A stretch of DNA of 37,106 nucleotides from Rubrivivax sp. (GCA_016790425.1 JAEUPF010000119.1:1-37106); one strand, 5' to 3'; positions 1 to 8,683 are shown, counted from the first letter of the stretch. Numbers and translations are program-made. The notes: generated from the letters alone by a model not told the origin.

Positions 1-41
1 GCATGGTGGAGCGGCAGAAGCGCGCGCTCGGCGCCCTCTGA
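1..41 (+). CDS. 3' end of an unidentified upstream gene (partial)
   Basis: An open frame runs in from the left edge and ends at a TGA at 39-41; the last visible residues are [12 protein letters not shown]. The stop lies 26 bases before the transketolase start on the same strand, so the two are probably co-transcribed. In Burkholderiales cbb operons the gene before transketolase is often phosphoribulokinase (cbbP), and a basic, arginine-rich C-terminus would not contradict that. Twelve residues are far too few to identify a family, so this is only a guess from position. Confidence 0.5.
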   Translation, partial: MVERQKRALGAL

Positions 42-67
42 CCTTCCCCTCCAAGGACGCAATCCGC

Positions 68-2176
68 ATGGCTTCCCACTCCACCGACCGCGTGCTGCGC
101 GGCCACCCCCGATTCGACAACGCGCTCGCCAACGCCCTGCGTGCGCTGGCCATGGACGCCGTGCAGGCTGCCAACAGCGGCCACCCCGGCGCGCCGATGG
201 GCATGGCCGAGATGGCCGTGGCGCTGTGGCACCGGCACCTGAAGCACAACCCCGCCGACCCTCACTGGCCCGACCGCGATCGCTTCGTTCTCAGCAACGG
301 CCACGCATCGATGCTGCTCTACGCGTTGCTGCACTTGAGCGGCTACGCGCTGCCGATCGAGGAACTCAGGCGCTTCCGTCAGCTGCACAGCCTGACACCG
401 GGGCACCCGGAGGTCGGCGTCACACCGGGCGTCGAGACGACCACCGGCCCGCTCGGCCAGGGCCTGGCCAACGCGGTGGGCATGGCGCTGGCCGAGAAGC
501 GGCTCGGCGAGCACTTCAACCGGCCCGGGCACGCCATCGTCGAGCACCACACCTACGTCTTCGTCGGCGACGGCTGCCTCATGGAAGGCGTGAGCCACGA
601 AGCGTGCTCGCTGGCCGGCGTGCTGGGCTTGTCCAGGCTCATCGTGCTGTACGACGACAACGGCATCAGCATCGACGGCCCGGTGGCCGGCTGGTTCGGC
701 GACGACACCGCGGCGCGCTTCCGTGCCTACGGCTGGAACGTGCCGCCGCCGGTGGACGGGCACGACATCGACGCGGTGGCCGCGGCGATCGCGCAGGCCA
801 AGGAAGGCGCACAGGCGCAGGCGAACGCGGGGCCGACCCTCATCGCCTGCCGCACCACCATCGGCCGTGGCTCACCGGCCCGCGCCGGCACGGCCAAGGC
901 GCACGGCGAGCCGCTCGGCGCGGCCGAGGTGGCGGCCACGCGCGCTGCGATCGGCTGGCCGCATGCGCCGTTCGAGATCCCGGCAGACATCGCCGCGCGC
1001 TGGGACGCCAGGGGCTGCGGCTCGGCGCGCCAGGCGCGGTGGAACGAGAAGCTCGCTGCCTATCGGCGCGCCTTCCCCGAGCTGGCCGCCGAGTTCGAGC
1101 GCCGCGTCGCCGGCAAGCTGCCGGCGTCGTTCGCCGACGACGTGGCGGCGCTGCTCGCGCAGAGCGCCGCCAGCGGCGAGGCGATGGCCACCCGCAAGGC
1201 TTCGCAGAAGGTGCTGGCGGCGCTGGCGCCGCAGTTGCCGGCCCTGCTGGGCGGCAGCGCCGACCTGACCGGCAGCAACCTCACCGACTTCCCCGGCTGC
1301 GCCGGCCGCCACGTCCACTACGGCGTGCGCGAGTTCGGCATGGCCGCGGTGATGAACGGCGTCGCGCTGCACGGCGGCCTCATCCCCTACGGCGGCACCT
1401 TCCTCACCTTCAGCGACTACAGCCGCAACGCCATCCGCATGGCCGCGCTGATGAAGCAGCGCGTGGTGCATGTCTTCACGCACGACTCCATCGGCCTGGG
1501 CGAAGACGGCCCCACGCACCAGGCGGTGGAGCACGCCGCGAGCCTGCGCCTGATCCCCGGCCTGGAGGTCTGGCGCCCGTGCGACTTCACGGAGACGGCG
1601 GTGGCGTGGTCCGAGGCGCTGGCGGCGGCCGACCGGCCGAGCGCGCTGCTGCTGTCGCGCCAGAACGTGCCGCAGCAGCCGCGTGGCGCGGCACAGGTCG
1701 CCGCGATCCGCCGCGGCGGCTACGTGCTGGCCGACCGACCGGCCGCGCAAGCGGTGCTGCTGGCCACCGGCTCCGAGGCGCCGCTGGCCGTCGAGGCGCA
1801 GCGCCTGCTCGACGCCGAGGGCTTGCCGGTGCGCGTGGTGTCGCTGCCGTCGAGCACCGTCTTCGACCGCCAGGACGCGGCGTGGCGCAACGCGGTGCTG
1901 CCGCCGGCGCTGCCGCGCTTCGGCATCGAGGCCGGCGTCTCGCGCTGGTGGGGGCAGTACGGGTGCGTGGCCGCGCTCGGCGTCGACCGCTTCGGCGAAT
2001 CGGCGCCCGGGCCCGAGCTGTACCGCCACTTCGGCCTGACGGCCGAGGCGCTGGCGGCGCTCGTGCGCGCGCACCTGCGGCGCGGTGCGGCGCTCGGTGC
2101 CGTGGCGAGCCCGGCGCATGCCGATCCCGCCGCCTCGGCGGCGCCGGCCGCCGCCGCCGCCGGCGCCTTGAGCTGA
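68..2176 (+). CDS. tkt: Transketolase
   Basis: This thiamine-diphosphate enzyme moves two-carbon ketol units between sugar phosphates in the pentose-phosphate and Calvin cycles in the cytoplasm. The 702-residue protein has the full family layout. An N-terminal ThDP domain carries [34 protein letters not shown], the GDGCLMEG diphosphate/metal motif and [10 protein letters not shown]. The middle pyrimidine-binding domain carries [11 protein letters not shown], with the catalytic Glu, and [17 protein letters not shown]-terminal domain follows. The last 30 or so residues are an Ala/Pro-rich tail beyond the usual end of about 665-670 residues. The start at 68 has AAGGA about ten bases upstream. 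Its neighbour is a cbbY phosphatase 27 bases downstream, which suggests a cbb-operon copy (CbbT) rather than a stand-alone housekeeping copy. That role is inferred; the enzyme identity is secure. Confidence 0.96.
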   Translation: MASHSTDRVLRGHPRFDNALANALRALAMDAVQAANSGHPGAPMGMAEMAVALWHRHLKHNPADPHWPDRDRFVLSNGHASMLLYALLHLSGYALPIEELRRFRQLHSLTPGHPEVGVTPGVETTTGPLGQGLANAVGMALAEKRLGEHFNRPGHAIVEHHTYVFVGDGCLMEGVSHEACSLAGVLGLSRLIVLYDDNGISIDGPVAGWFGDDTAARFRAYGWNVPPPVDGHDIDAVAAAIAQAKEGAQAQANAGPTLIACRTTIGRGSPARAGTAKAHGEPLGAAEVAATRAAIGWPHAPFEIPADIAARWDARGCGSARQARWNEKLAAYRRAFPELAAEFERRVAGKLPASFADDVAALLAQSAASGEAMATRKASQKVLAALAPQLPALLGGSADLTGSNLTDFPGCAGRHVHYGVREFGMAAVMNGVALHGGLIPYGGTFLTFSDYSRNAIRMAALMKQRVVHVFTHDSIGLGEDGPTHQAVEHAASLRLIPGLEVWRPCDFTETAVAWSEALAAADRPSALLLSRQNVPQQPRGAAQVAAIRRGGYVLADRPAAQAVLLATGSEAPLAVEAQRLLDAEGLPVRVVSLPSSTVFDRQDAAWRNAVLPPALPRFGIEAGVSRWWGQYGCVAALGVDRFGESAPGPELYRHFGLTAEALAALVRAHLRRGAALGAVASPAHADPAASAAPAAAAAGALS

Positions 2177-2203
2177 GAAGCTCACCCGCCACGGGGCCGA
2201 ACC

Positions 2204-2983
2204 ATGCTGCGCGCCTTGCTGTGGGATGTGGACGGCACGCTGGCCGAGAGCGAGCGCGACGGCCACCGCGTTGCCTTCAACCAGGCGTTCGAGGCGATGC
2301 AGCTGCCGTGGCGCTGGAGCGCAGCGCACTACGGGACGCTCTTACGCGTCACCGGCGGCCGCGAGCGGCTGCTGGCCGACATGGCCGGGCGCGCCGACGC
2401 GCCGGCCCTGGCGGTCGAGCGCGAAGCGTTGGCGCGCGAGCTGCACCGGCGCAAGAACGCCGCCTATGCCGAGCTCGTGCGCGCCGGCGCGGTGCCGCTG
2501 CGCCCGGGCGTGCGCGAGCTGATCGAGGAGGCGGCGGCCGCGGGCCTGGCCCAGGCCGTCGTCACCACCACCAGCCGCGCCAACGTGCAGGCGCTGCTGA
2601 AGCGGCACTTCGGCGGCAGCCCCTGCGGCCCGTTCGACCTCGTGCTGTGCGGCGAGGACGTGGCCGCGAAGAAGCCCGACCCCGAGGTCTACCTGCGCGC
2701 GCTGGCGGCCTTGCGGCTGCGGCCGCCCGAGGCGCTGGCGATCGAGGACTCGCCCGGCGGCGTGGCCGCGGCGCGCGCCGCCCAGGTGCCGGTCGTGGTG
2801 GTGCGCAGCGAGTACTTCGCCGCCGACACGGTCGAGGACGCCGTCGCCATCGGGCCCGGCCTGCACACGCGGCAGGGCTGGTCGCCGCCGCCGCACGGGC
2901 GCTGCGCCGCGGACGGCCGCGTCACGCTGGCCGACCTGCGCCGGTGGCACGCCGGCATGGAGCACGTGTCGCAGTTCGGCTGA
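2204..2983 (+). CDS. cbbY: CbbY-type HAD-superfamily sugar-phosphate phosphatase
   Basis: A 259-residue haloacid-dehalogenase hydrolase. Motif I is WDVDGTLAES at residues 7-16, with the nucleophile Asp8 and acid/base Asp10. Motif II is the Thr in VTTTSRANVQAL, motif III the Lys in GEDVAAKKPDPEVYL and motif IV IEDSPGGVAAA. A helical cap lies between motifs I and II, as in the phosphoglucomutase-like/CbbY subfamily. CbbY proteins are encoded in Calvin-cycle operons; characterised members dephosphorylate xylulose-1,5-bisphosphate, a misfire inhibitor of Rubisco. Position directly after transketolase supports that role. The gene ends 32 bases from the convergent hbpS-like stop. No strong ribosome-binding site is visible before the ATG. 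Another HAD phosphatase of similar fold, such as phosphoglycolate phosphatase, is the main alternative. Confidence 0.9.
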   Translation: MLRALLWDVDGTLAESERDGHRVAFNQAFEAMQLPWRWSAAHYGTLLRVTGGRERLLADMAGRADAPALAVEREALARELHRRKNAAYAELVRAGAVPLRPGVRELIEEAAAAGLAQAVVTTTSRANVQALLKRHFGGSPCGPFDLVLCGEDVAAKKPDPEVYLRALAALRLRPPEALAIEDSPGGVAAARAAQVPVVVVRSEYFAADTVEDAVAIGPGLHTRQGWSPPPHGRCAADGRVTLADLRRWHAGMEHVSQFG

Positions 2984-2986
2984 ACC

Positions 2987-3008
2987 GCCGCGCGGGCGCC
3001 CGCGCGGC
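2987..3008. terminator. Perfect 22-bp palindrome between convergent genes
   Basis: An 11-base arm GCCGCGCGGGC is followed immediately by its exact reverse complement. It fills most of the 31-base gap between the stop codons of cbbY (plus) and the hbpS-like gene (minus). It would form a very stable hairpin in either transcript, but there is no T-run on either side, so it is not a textbook intrinsic terminator. It may act as a bidirectional, processing or Rho-assisted 3' end. Confidence 0.45.
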
Positions 3009-3014
3009 CTGACT

Positions 3015-3545
3015 TCAGAACTCCACCGCGTCCTTGATCGCTGCCAGCCCGGCCTTGGCGCAGCTCTCGTCGGCCTCGCCGCCGGGGCCGCCGGAGACGC
3101 CGATGGCGCCGAAGATGTTGCCGCCGCCCTGGATGACCATGCCGCCGCCGGCAGCCATGAAGCGCGGGTGGGCGCGCAGGCCGCTCATCGGGCGCCCGGG
3201 CTGCGTCTCGGCGGCCAGCGCCGTGGTGTCGGTGCGAAAGCTCGCCGCCGTCCACGCCTTGTGCGTCGCGATGTCCACCGTGTGCGGGCCGGCGAAGCGG
3301 TCGCGCAGCAGCACCTGCGTGATGCCGGCCCGGTCGACCACGGCCACCGCGACCTGGTAGTTCTGGCGCCGGCACGATTCGAGCGCGGCGCGGGCCGCGG
3401 CGAGCGCCGTCTCCGGCGTCAGCAGGCGCAGCTCATAAGTGGCCGGCGGCGGTGCCGTCGGCTTCGGCTGCGCTGCCGCCGGGCCGATGGCGACGAGTGC
3501 CGCCAGGCAAACGGCGGCGGGCAGCGCATGCAAGGTCGTGTTCAT
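3015..3545 (-). CDS. Secreted GlcG/HbpS-like protein (DUF336 family)
   Basis: A 176-residue protein with an N-terminal signal peptide (hydrophobic residues about 5-22, ending APAAAQ) followed by a GlcG/HbpS domain. The domain starts at LLTPETALAAARAALESC and ends with the glycine-rich family signature AAGGGMVIQGGG...FGAIGVSGGPGGEADESCAKAGL. HbpS is an extracellular haem-binding redox sensor protein; GlcG-like proteins are mostly uncharacterised. The start is set by GAGGAGG just upstream of the ATG at 3545; the open frame extends further but lacks that site. It is the last gene of the sox cluster, 130 bases after soxB. A periplasmic role tied to cytochrome or haem handling in sulfur oxidation is plausible but inferred. 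The family call is firm; the function is not. Confidence 0.85.
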   Translation of the reverse strand: MNTTLHALPAAVCLAALVAIGPAAAQPKPTAPPPATYELRLLTPETALAAARAALESCRRQNYQVAVAVVDRAGITQVLLRDRFAGPHTVDIATHKAWTAASFRTDTTALAAETQPGRPMSGLRAHPRFMAAGGGMVIQGGGNIFGAIGVSGGPGGEADESCAKAGLAAIKDAVEF

Positions 3546-3675
3546 GTTTCGTCCTCCTCGCGCAAGCGGCAAGCCTTCGTGCGGCGTCGATTCAACGTTG
3601 CCACGCCTTCGCGCGCGCGTCATTGCGGCAACGCAAGGCACAGCGCAGCCTGCCGCCCACTCCGGCCGGCGCCTG

Positions 3676-5436
3676 TCAGGCGGCAAGGCCCGGGTTGCCC
3701 TGCATGCCCACCAGCCGCGGCGCGTTGATGACGCGCGGCTTCACGCGCCCGCCCGGGCGGCTCTTCAGCCATGTCTCCACCACTTCCCACACCGGCTTGT
3801 TGCCGGCGCGCGCCGCTTCCTCGGCCACCGGCGCCCAGCCGGCCACCTTGTACGTCTTGCCGGCTTCGAGGGGCCGGCCGGCGAGCCGCATGTCGCTGAT
3901 GCGCGCGCCCATCTTCTCCAGCGGATCCAGCGTGACTTCCAGGCCGCCGATGCGCACCATGTCGCCGCCTTGCTGGTAGTACGGGTCGGGATTGAAGAGG
4001 TTGTCGGCCACGTCCTCGAGGATCGCCTTGATCGTCTCGCCGCTCATCTCGGTGAGCGTGGCGTAGGGGTAGGTGATCGCCAGCTGGTCCATCAGCAGCT
4101 CGCGCGTGATCGCCTGCCCCGGCAGCAGGCTGGTGCCCCAGCGGAAGCCGGGGCTGAAGGCGATGTCGGCGCCCTGCACCTCCATCAGCGCGTCGCAGAC
4201 GAGCTGGTCCCAGCTGCCGTTGAAGTTGCCGCGGCGGTAGAGCAGCCCGTCGGTGACGGCGAGCTTCTCGTCGAGCTTGCCCTTGTACGGCGCGCGCACC
4301 CGGTCGATGAGCGTGCGCATCGCCGCGTCGGCGGGCAGCAGGTCGGCGAACACCGGCAGCAGGCGGTAGCGCCACTGCGCCACTTGCGAGCCCTTGACCT
4401 CGAAGTCCATGACGCCGAGGAACTTGCCGTTGCTGCCGGCGTTGGTGACGAGCGTCGTGCCGCCGCCGTTGCGCACCGGCACGGCCAGCGGCACGCCGTC
4501 GTGCGTGTGGCCGCCGAAGATGGCGTCGATGCCGCGCACGCGCGAGGCGAGCTTGAGGTCGACATCCATGCCGTTGTGGCTGAGCAGCACGACGAGCTGG
4601 GCTCCGCCGGCCCGCGCCTCGTCCACCACCTTCTGCAGGTTCTCCTCCTGGATGCCGAACTCCCATTCGGCGACGAGGTAGCGCGGGTTCGCGATCGGCG
4701 TGTACGGAAACGCCTGGCCGACGATGGCGGCCTTGACGCCGTTGATTTCGCGCATCACGAAGGGCTTGAAGACCGGGTCGCCGAAATCGGTGGTCTTGAC
4801 GTTCTGCGCGACGAAGTCGATGCGGCCCTTCAAGTCACCGTCGACGATCTCCTTCACGCGCTTCATGCCGTAGGTGAATTCCCAGTGCCCGGTCATCACG
4901 TCGACGCCCAGCGCCTTGCACGCGTCGACCATGTCCTGCGCGTTCGTCCACAGGCTCGTCGCGCTGCCTTGCCAGGTGTCGCCGCCGTCCAGCAGCAAGG
5001 CGCCGGGGCGGCCAGCCTTCAGCCGCTTCACCAGCGTGGCCAGGTGCGCGAAGCCGCCCACCTTGCCGTAGCGGCGCGCGGCGCGCTCGAAGTCGAGCGC
5101 GGTGTAGGCATGTGCCAGGCGCGTGCCCGGTGGCACGCCGGCGGCCCTGAGCAGGTGCTCGCCCACCAGGTGCGGGATGCGCCCGGCCATCGCGCCGACG
5201 CCGATGTTGACGCTCGGCTCGCGGAAGTGCAGCGGCAGCAACTGCGCGTGGCAGTCGGTCATGTGCAGCAGGCTCACGAAGCCGGCGCTGCCGCGCCCTG
5301 CCCCGGGCAGCGGCGGCAGGTCGTACAGCGCCTCGCCGGCGGCGGCTGCGTCGGCTTCGCCGTGGCGCGCCAGGCCCATGCCGGCCACCGCGGCCGCGGC
5401 CAGCACCTGGAGGAACTCGCGCTTGTTCAGGTTCAT
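3676..5436 (-). CDS. soxB: SoxB, thiosulfohydrolase (sulfate thiol esterase)
   Basis: SoxB is the periplasmic dimanganese enzyme that hydrolyses the terminal sulfone from SoxY-bound thiosulfate, releasing sulfate. The 586-residue protein belongs to the 5'-nucleotidase/metallophosphatase family. Metal-ligand motifs are MTDCHAQ (Asp61, His63), LDGGDTWQGS (Asp153), the SoxB-typical GHWEFTYG near residue 184, LLSHNGMDVD and GGHTHDG. A C-terminal 5'-nucleotidase domain follows. The N-terminus KREFLQVLAAAAVAGMGLA resembles a twin-arginine export signal with a Lys-Arg pair. It lies after soxX and the DUF1697 gene in the same orientation. Length and motifs match SoxB of other Proteobacteria; no key residue appears to be missing. 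Confidence 0.97.
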   Translation of the reverse strand: MNLNKREFLQVLAAAAVAGMGLARHGEADAAAAGEALYDLPPLPGAGRGSAGFVSLLHMTDCHAQLLPLHFREPSVNIGVGAMAGRIPHLVGEHLLRAAGVPPGTRLAHAYTALDFERAARRYGKVGGFAHLATLVKRLKAGRPGALLLDGGDTWQGSATSLWTNAQDMVDACKALGVDVMTGHWEFTYGMKRVKEIVDGDLKGRIDFVAQNVKTTDFGDPVFKPFVMREINGVKAAIVGQAFPYTPIANPRYLVAEWEFGIQEENLQKVVDEARAGGAQLVVLLSHNGMDVDLKLASRVRGIDAIFGGHTHDGVPLAVPVRNGGGTTLVTNAGSNGKFLGVMDFEVKGSQVAQWRYRLLPVFADLLPADAAMRTLIDRVRAPYKGKLDEKLAVTDGLLYRRGNFNGSWDQLVCDALMEVQGADIAFSPGFRWGTSLLPGQAITRELLMDQLAITYPYATLTEMSGETIKAILEDVADNLFNPDPYYQQGGDMVRIGGLEVTLDPLEKMGARISDMRLAGRPLEAGKTYKVAGWAPVAEEAARAGNKPVWEVVETWLKSRPGGRVKPRVINAPRLVGMQGNPGLAA

Positions 5437-5521
5437 GCAGTCGTCGATGTTCGGTGTCGATCAGCGGCCGCTCATCAGGAGCCGCGAAGAAGCCCGACGC
5501 CACCGCCGCAGCGGCCGGGCG

Positions 5522-6037
5522 TTATGCCGCCGCGCATTTGGCGACGGTGTCCCAGGTGCGTGTCGACAGCTCGGTTCCGAACGCGCGCTCGATGAGGTTC
5601 ATGAAGACAGGTCCCCGGTCCGTGGGTACGTACGCCGTGAACACCTCGCGGCCCGTGCAGAGGAAGACCGAAGCCAGCTCCTGCGCCAGCGGCAGCGGCA
5701 CCCGGGGCTGCCGGGCCGCGCGCAGGAAGCTCACCACGCGTTTGGCGTGAGGCGGAATGCCGTGCGCCTCGTACGGTGGCCGGGCCAGCAGTTCGCGCAA
5801 GCTCGCGCAGGAACGAACGATCGTGTAGAAGGGCCGGCCGAGCTCCCGCGCCATGGCTTGTTCGGCGCGATCCTGCAACGCCGCTTCCGCTTCCGTGGTC
5901 GAGTCGAACACGACGTTGCCGCTGGCCAGAACCGTGCGGACGTTGCTGAAACCCGCCGACTCGAAGCACGCCTTCAACTGGGGCATCTTCGCGTTCATCG
6001 GGGTCACGCCGCGAAGAAAGGCAACGAAGCGAGGCAT
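5522..6037 (-). CDS. DUF1697 family protein
   Basis: A 171-residue cytoplasmic-looking protein starting MPRFVAFLRGVTPMNAKM, the characteristic opening of DUF1697 (FLRGINVGG..KM in most members). It is followed by FESAGFSNVRTVLASGNVVFDS, which matches the family's GYTNVRTYLQSGNVVF region. The biochemical function of the family is unknown. The gene lies between soxX and soxB, same strand, 83 bases after soxX and 85 before soxB. It is not a recognised Sox component and has no signal peptide, so its presence in a cluster of exported redox proteins is odd. It may be a simple insertion. A longer open frame extends upstream through soxX, but the family homology begins at 6037. Confidence 0.85.
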   Translation of the reverse strand: MPRFVAFLRGVTPMNAKMPQLKACFESAGFSNVRTVLASGNVVFDSTTEAEAALQDRAEQAMARELGRPFYTIVRSCASLRELLARPPYEAHGIPPHAKRVVSFLRAARQPRVPLPLAQELASVFLCTGREVFTAYVPTDRGPVFMNLIERAFGTELSTRTWDTVAKCAAA

Positions 6038-6120
6038 GCGCTGGGGGCTGCGGCCTGGCGGGCGGGCCACCCGTCCACGGCGGTTCGCCCCTGGACTGTT
6101 GGCCACGCCGGGGCATCGAC

Positions 6121-6810
6121 CTACTGGTTCACTGGCGACTTCGGGTCCAGCAGCAGCGCCATCACGTTGCGGATCTGGTCTTCGGTCATCAGCGCCGAGT
6201 GGCCGAAGCGCGGCATCGTCGAGCAGGCGCTGTAGCTGCGCGAGTTCCAGATCTTCATCCACGTGTACTGCACGACCGGCGCCGCGGTCGGCGCGGCGGG
6301 GTCGGCGACACCGCGGTTCTTGCCGTAGTTGTAGAGGCTCGGGCCGATGTTGCCGAAGCTGATCTCGGCCTTGCCGATCTGGTGGCAGTTGTAGCAACTG
6401 CCGCCGCCCGAACCGGTGGCGCCGCTGCTGTCGGTCCAGGTGAAGCCGCGGCCGTTCTGCGCGATCTTCTCGCCTTCGCGCCAGTCGCCGAGGTAGCGCC
6501 CGTCGGCGGGCCACTTCACGGTGGCCTTGGCGTCGGCCATCAGGCGCGCGGCGGCGGCTTCGCTCAGCGCGTGGTCCACCGAGCACGCGTGCTGGTTGGC
6601 GTCCTGCTTGATGCGGTCGGCCTTGGCGATGCCCTGGTCGCGGAACGACTTGTGCATCGCTGCGTCGGCCTGCTGGTCGAGTTCGTCGCCCGAGGGCAGG
6701 CCGGCGCAACCGAGCACGGCGGCCGCGGCCAGCGCCAGGCCGGCCAGCGCCATGGCGCGCGGCGTGCCGCGCAGGCGGCGTGGAGGTTGCCTTGTCTGTA
6801 CTGCTTGCAT
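6121..6810 (-). CDS. soxX: SoxX, c-type cytochrome subunit of SoxAX
   Basis: SoxX is the small cytochrome of the SoxAX complex, which oxidatively attaches thiosulfate to the SoxY carrier in the periplasm. The 229-residue protein has one haem-binding CYNCH at residues 139-143 and a distal Met ligand in STMPRFGH (Met199). The haem domain signature FGNIGPSLYNYG and the C-terminal MTEDQIRNVMALLLDP are typical of SoxX. The N-terminus has a basic stretch, a hydrophobic segment (20-34) and a lipobox-like VLGC with Cys35, so it may be a membrane-anchored lipoprotein. An N-terminal domain of about 80 residues (36-115) precedes the haem domain, making it longer than minimal SoxX. It follows soxA by 44 bases. 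Confidence 0.95.
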   Translation of the reverse strand: MQAVQTRQPPRRLRGTPRAMALAGLALAAAAVLGCAGLPSGDELDQQADAAMHKSFRDQGIAKADRIKQDANQHACSVDHALSEAAAARLMADAKATVKWPADGRYLGDWREGEKIAQNGRGFTWTDSSGATGSGGGSCYNCHQIGKAEISFGNIGPSLYNYGKNRGVADPAAPTAAPVVQYTWMKIWNSRSYSACSTMPRFGHSALMTEDQIRNVMALLLDPKSPVNQ

Positions 6811-6854
6811 GGTCGCGGGTCCTCTTCGCTTTCGTCTGCTCGCTCTTCAGGCCT

Positions 6855-7655
6855 TCAGCGCTTGATCGTCGGCACGGCCGACTTCGCGCCCTTGGCGTTG
6901 ACGCCCATGTAGGTGCCGAGCGCGATCGTGGGCTCGGAGGCGAAGATCGGGTAGGGGAAGCGCATCTGGCGGAAGCAGTCGTTCAGGCGCAGCTGCATGC
7001 CCCACATCTGCCCGGCGCTGACGCGGTACGCCGGCCAGGCCGCGAAGCCGATGCCGTCGCCGGGGTTCTTGGTGAGGTTGGGCAGGTCCTGCAGCCGGAT
7101 GCGCTGGCCATCGGCCGAGTGGCAGCTCGCGCAGGAGAAGTCCATCGGCCCGCCGCGGTAGAAGAAGATGCGCTTGCCGACTTCGTAGCTGCGGCGCTCC
7201 TCGGGGTGGCCCTGCGGCAGGTTGAACGGCAGCCCCTTGGAGGCCGTGGCGACGTAGGTGGCCAGCGCCGTGATGTCGTCCTGCACGCCGCGGCCGAACG
7301 GCGTCTTGACGATCTCGTCCATGCTGTAGCCCTGCAGCGTCACCATGCAGGTGGCCAGGCGCGATTCGAGGTCCTCGACCTTCTGGCTGTCGGCGAACCA
7401 GCGCGGCAGCTCGACGAAGGCGCCCTTGACGACGCCGGGGCCCTTGCCGAGGTCGCAGCGTTCGAGGGTGGCGTTCTTCGGCCCGCGCCGGGTCTTCCAC
7501 AGGCTCTCGCCCTTGGCTTCGAACAGCTCGGCCGGGTTGCCGTCGGCCAGCAGCGCGCGGTATTCGGCGATGCCGTCGGCAGCGGATTTCTGCGCCCAGG
7601 CCGGGGCGCAGGCGGCAGCGAGCGCCGCCGCAATGAGGGTCGGGGTTGTCTTCAT
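6855..7655 (-). CDS. soxA: SoxA, haem subunit of SoxAX (L-cysteine S-thiosulfotransferase)
   Basis: SoxA carries the active-site haem that joins thiosulfate to the SoxY cysteine. The 266-residue precursor has a cleavable signal peptide (to about residue 21, APAWAQ). It has a single CASCH haem site at 175-179 and the conserved Cys227 in NDCFRQMRFPYP; in characterised SoxA this Cys is the persulfide ligand of the active-site haem. Cys67 and Cys103 sit in the N-terminal domain, where dihaem SoxA proteins carry a second haem. Here no second CxxCH exists, so this is the one-haem form, with those cysteines free to form a disulfide. It is encoded just upstream of soxX. Confidence 0.96.
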   Translation of the reverse strand: MKTTPTLIAAALAAACAPAWAQKSAADGIAEYRALLADGNPAELFEAKGESLWKTRRGPKNATLERCDLGKGPGVVKGAFVELPRWFADSQKVEDLESRLATCMVTLQGYSMDEIVKTPFGRGVQDDITALATYVATASKGLPFNLPQGHPEERRSYEVGKRIFFYRGGPMDFSCASCHSADGQRIRLQDLPNLTKNPGDGIGFAAWPAYRVSAGQMWGMQLRLNDCFRQMRFPYPIFASEPTIALGTYMGVNAKGAKSAVPTIKR

Positions 7656-7794
7656 GTCTCCTCGCTGGCTGCGCGGGCCGCCTGACGTGGGCGGCCTGTC
7701 GCGGCACTTCAGTCCTGTGAAGAAGGGGGGTGGATCGGGGCTCCCTCCGGGTGGGCGTCGGGCCTGCGGCCTTGCGGGGTTCAGGCGCCGGCCA

Positions 7795-8112
7795 TCACGC
7801 GGCGGCGACCGTGGCCTCGTCGGTGCGGCTGTCGCCCTTGTTGTCCTTCCAGGTGATGGCGATCTTGTCGCCGGCCTTGGCGCCCTTGACGACGAACTGC
7901 ATGAACGGGTTCTTGGCCACCGCCGTGCCCCATTGTGCCGTCATCACCGTCTTGCCGTTATGCGTGGCGCTCACCTGCTGGATGAACCAGGCCGGGATCG
8001 TGTGGCCGGCGCTGTCCTTGCGCTGGCCGGTCTCCATCTCGTGGCTCATCAGCACGCGCACGGTGGCCTTGTCGCCCGCCACCTGGGCGCGGATGCGCAT
8101 CGGGTCTGCCAT
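7795..8112 (-). CDS. soxZ: SoxZ, sulfur-carrier complex subunit
   Basis: SoxZ pairs with SoxY to form the periplasmic carrier on which thiosulfate is processed. The 105-residue protein has the usual length and an immunoglobulin-like beta-sandwich pattern. Conserved stretches are HEMETGQRKD, IPAWFIQQVSATHNGKTV and a C-terminal KAGDKIAITWKDNKGD. It has no signal peptide, as expected, because SoxYZ is exported as a complex through the SoxY twin-arginine signal. It lies 67 bases after soxY and 139 bases before soxA. GGAGATC precedes the ATG. Confidence 0.96.
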   Translation of the reverse strand: MADPMRIRAQVAGDKATVRVLMSHEMETGQRKDSAGHTIPAWFIQQVSATHNGKTVMTAQWGTAVAKNPFMQFVVKGAKAGDKIAITWKDNKGDSRTDEATVAAA

Positions 8113-8179
8113 GTCGGATCTCCTTCGCTTCGCCTTGTCGGGGGGTGTCTCGTTCGCTGCAGCGGCCGCCTCGGCCGCC

Positions 8180-8683
8180 TCAGCCGCCGCAACCGCCCAG
8201 GGTGACCTTGATCTCCTTCATCGCGTAGAGCGCGCGGCCGTCGTTCATCAGCGCCACGGCGTAGACGTTGCTCGACTGGGCCATCTTGACGCGGGTGTTG
8301 AAGTTGGGCTCCACCGCGTCGGTCACGTCGAACACGGCGGCCAGGATGTTGGGGTTCTTCTCCACCAGCAACGCCAGCCGCTTGACGCCGGGCAGCGTGG
8401 CGGCGCAGCCGACCGGCACGACGGCGCCGTTCTCGGCGATGTCGGGGCCGGTGAGCGTGACCCCGGGGTTGGCCGCCGGGGCCTGCGTGCCGAGCGCCTT
8501 GGTCACCTCGGCCAGCGACTTGGCGTCGAAGGCGGCCTTGTCCCAGGCGCCGGCGGCTTGCTGTGCGCGCGCGGCGGCGGGCAGCAGGCCCGCTGCGGCC
8601 ATGAGGCCGGCCACTCGCGCGCTCGTCGCGGCAAGGCCGGCGCTGCCGGCGCCGGCGAGGATGGCGCGTCGTTGCATCGTCAT
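8180..8683 (-). CDS. soxY: SoxY, sulfur-carrier protein
   Basis: SoxY covalently carries sulfur intermediates on the Cys of a flexible C-terminal GGCGG arm. That exact motif (LGGCGG) ends this 167-residue protein. The N-terminus MTMQRRAILAGAGSAGLAA is a twin-arginine-type signal followed by a hydrophobic stretch to AAARAQ. The middle is the SoxY Ig-like domain, with AENGAVVPVGCAATLPGVKRL and VEPNFNTRVKMAQSSNVYAV. The start at 8683 is chosen because GAGGAG sits about ten bases upstream; the open frame extends another 41 codons without homology. The partner soxZ follows. Confidence 0.96.
   Translation of the reverse strand: MTMQRRAILAGAGSAGLAATSARVAGLMAAAGLLPAAARAQQAAGAWDKAAFDAKSLAEVTKALGTQAPAANPGVTLTGPDIAENGAVVPVGCAATLPGVKRLALLVEKNPNILAAVFDVTDAVEPNFNTRVKMAQSSNVYAVALMNDGRALYAMKEIKVTLGGCGG

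Noticed and set aside
226-3012. 928-codon open frame on the plus strand overlapping tkt and cbbY
   Set aside because: It is the +1 shadow of two clear enzymes; its translation is dominated by Arg/Ala/Gly with no domain. High GC removes stop codons from the alternative frames.
3439-5595. 718-codon plus-strand open frame opposite soxB
   Set aside because: soxB on the other strand has complete metal-binding motifs; the plus-strand translation is His/Arg/Val-rich antisense.
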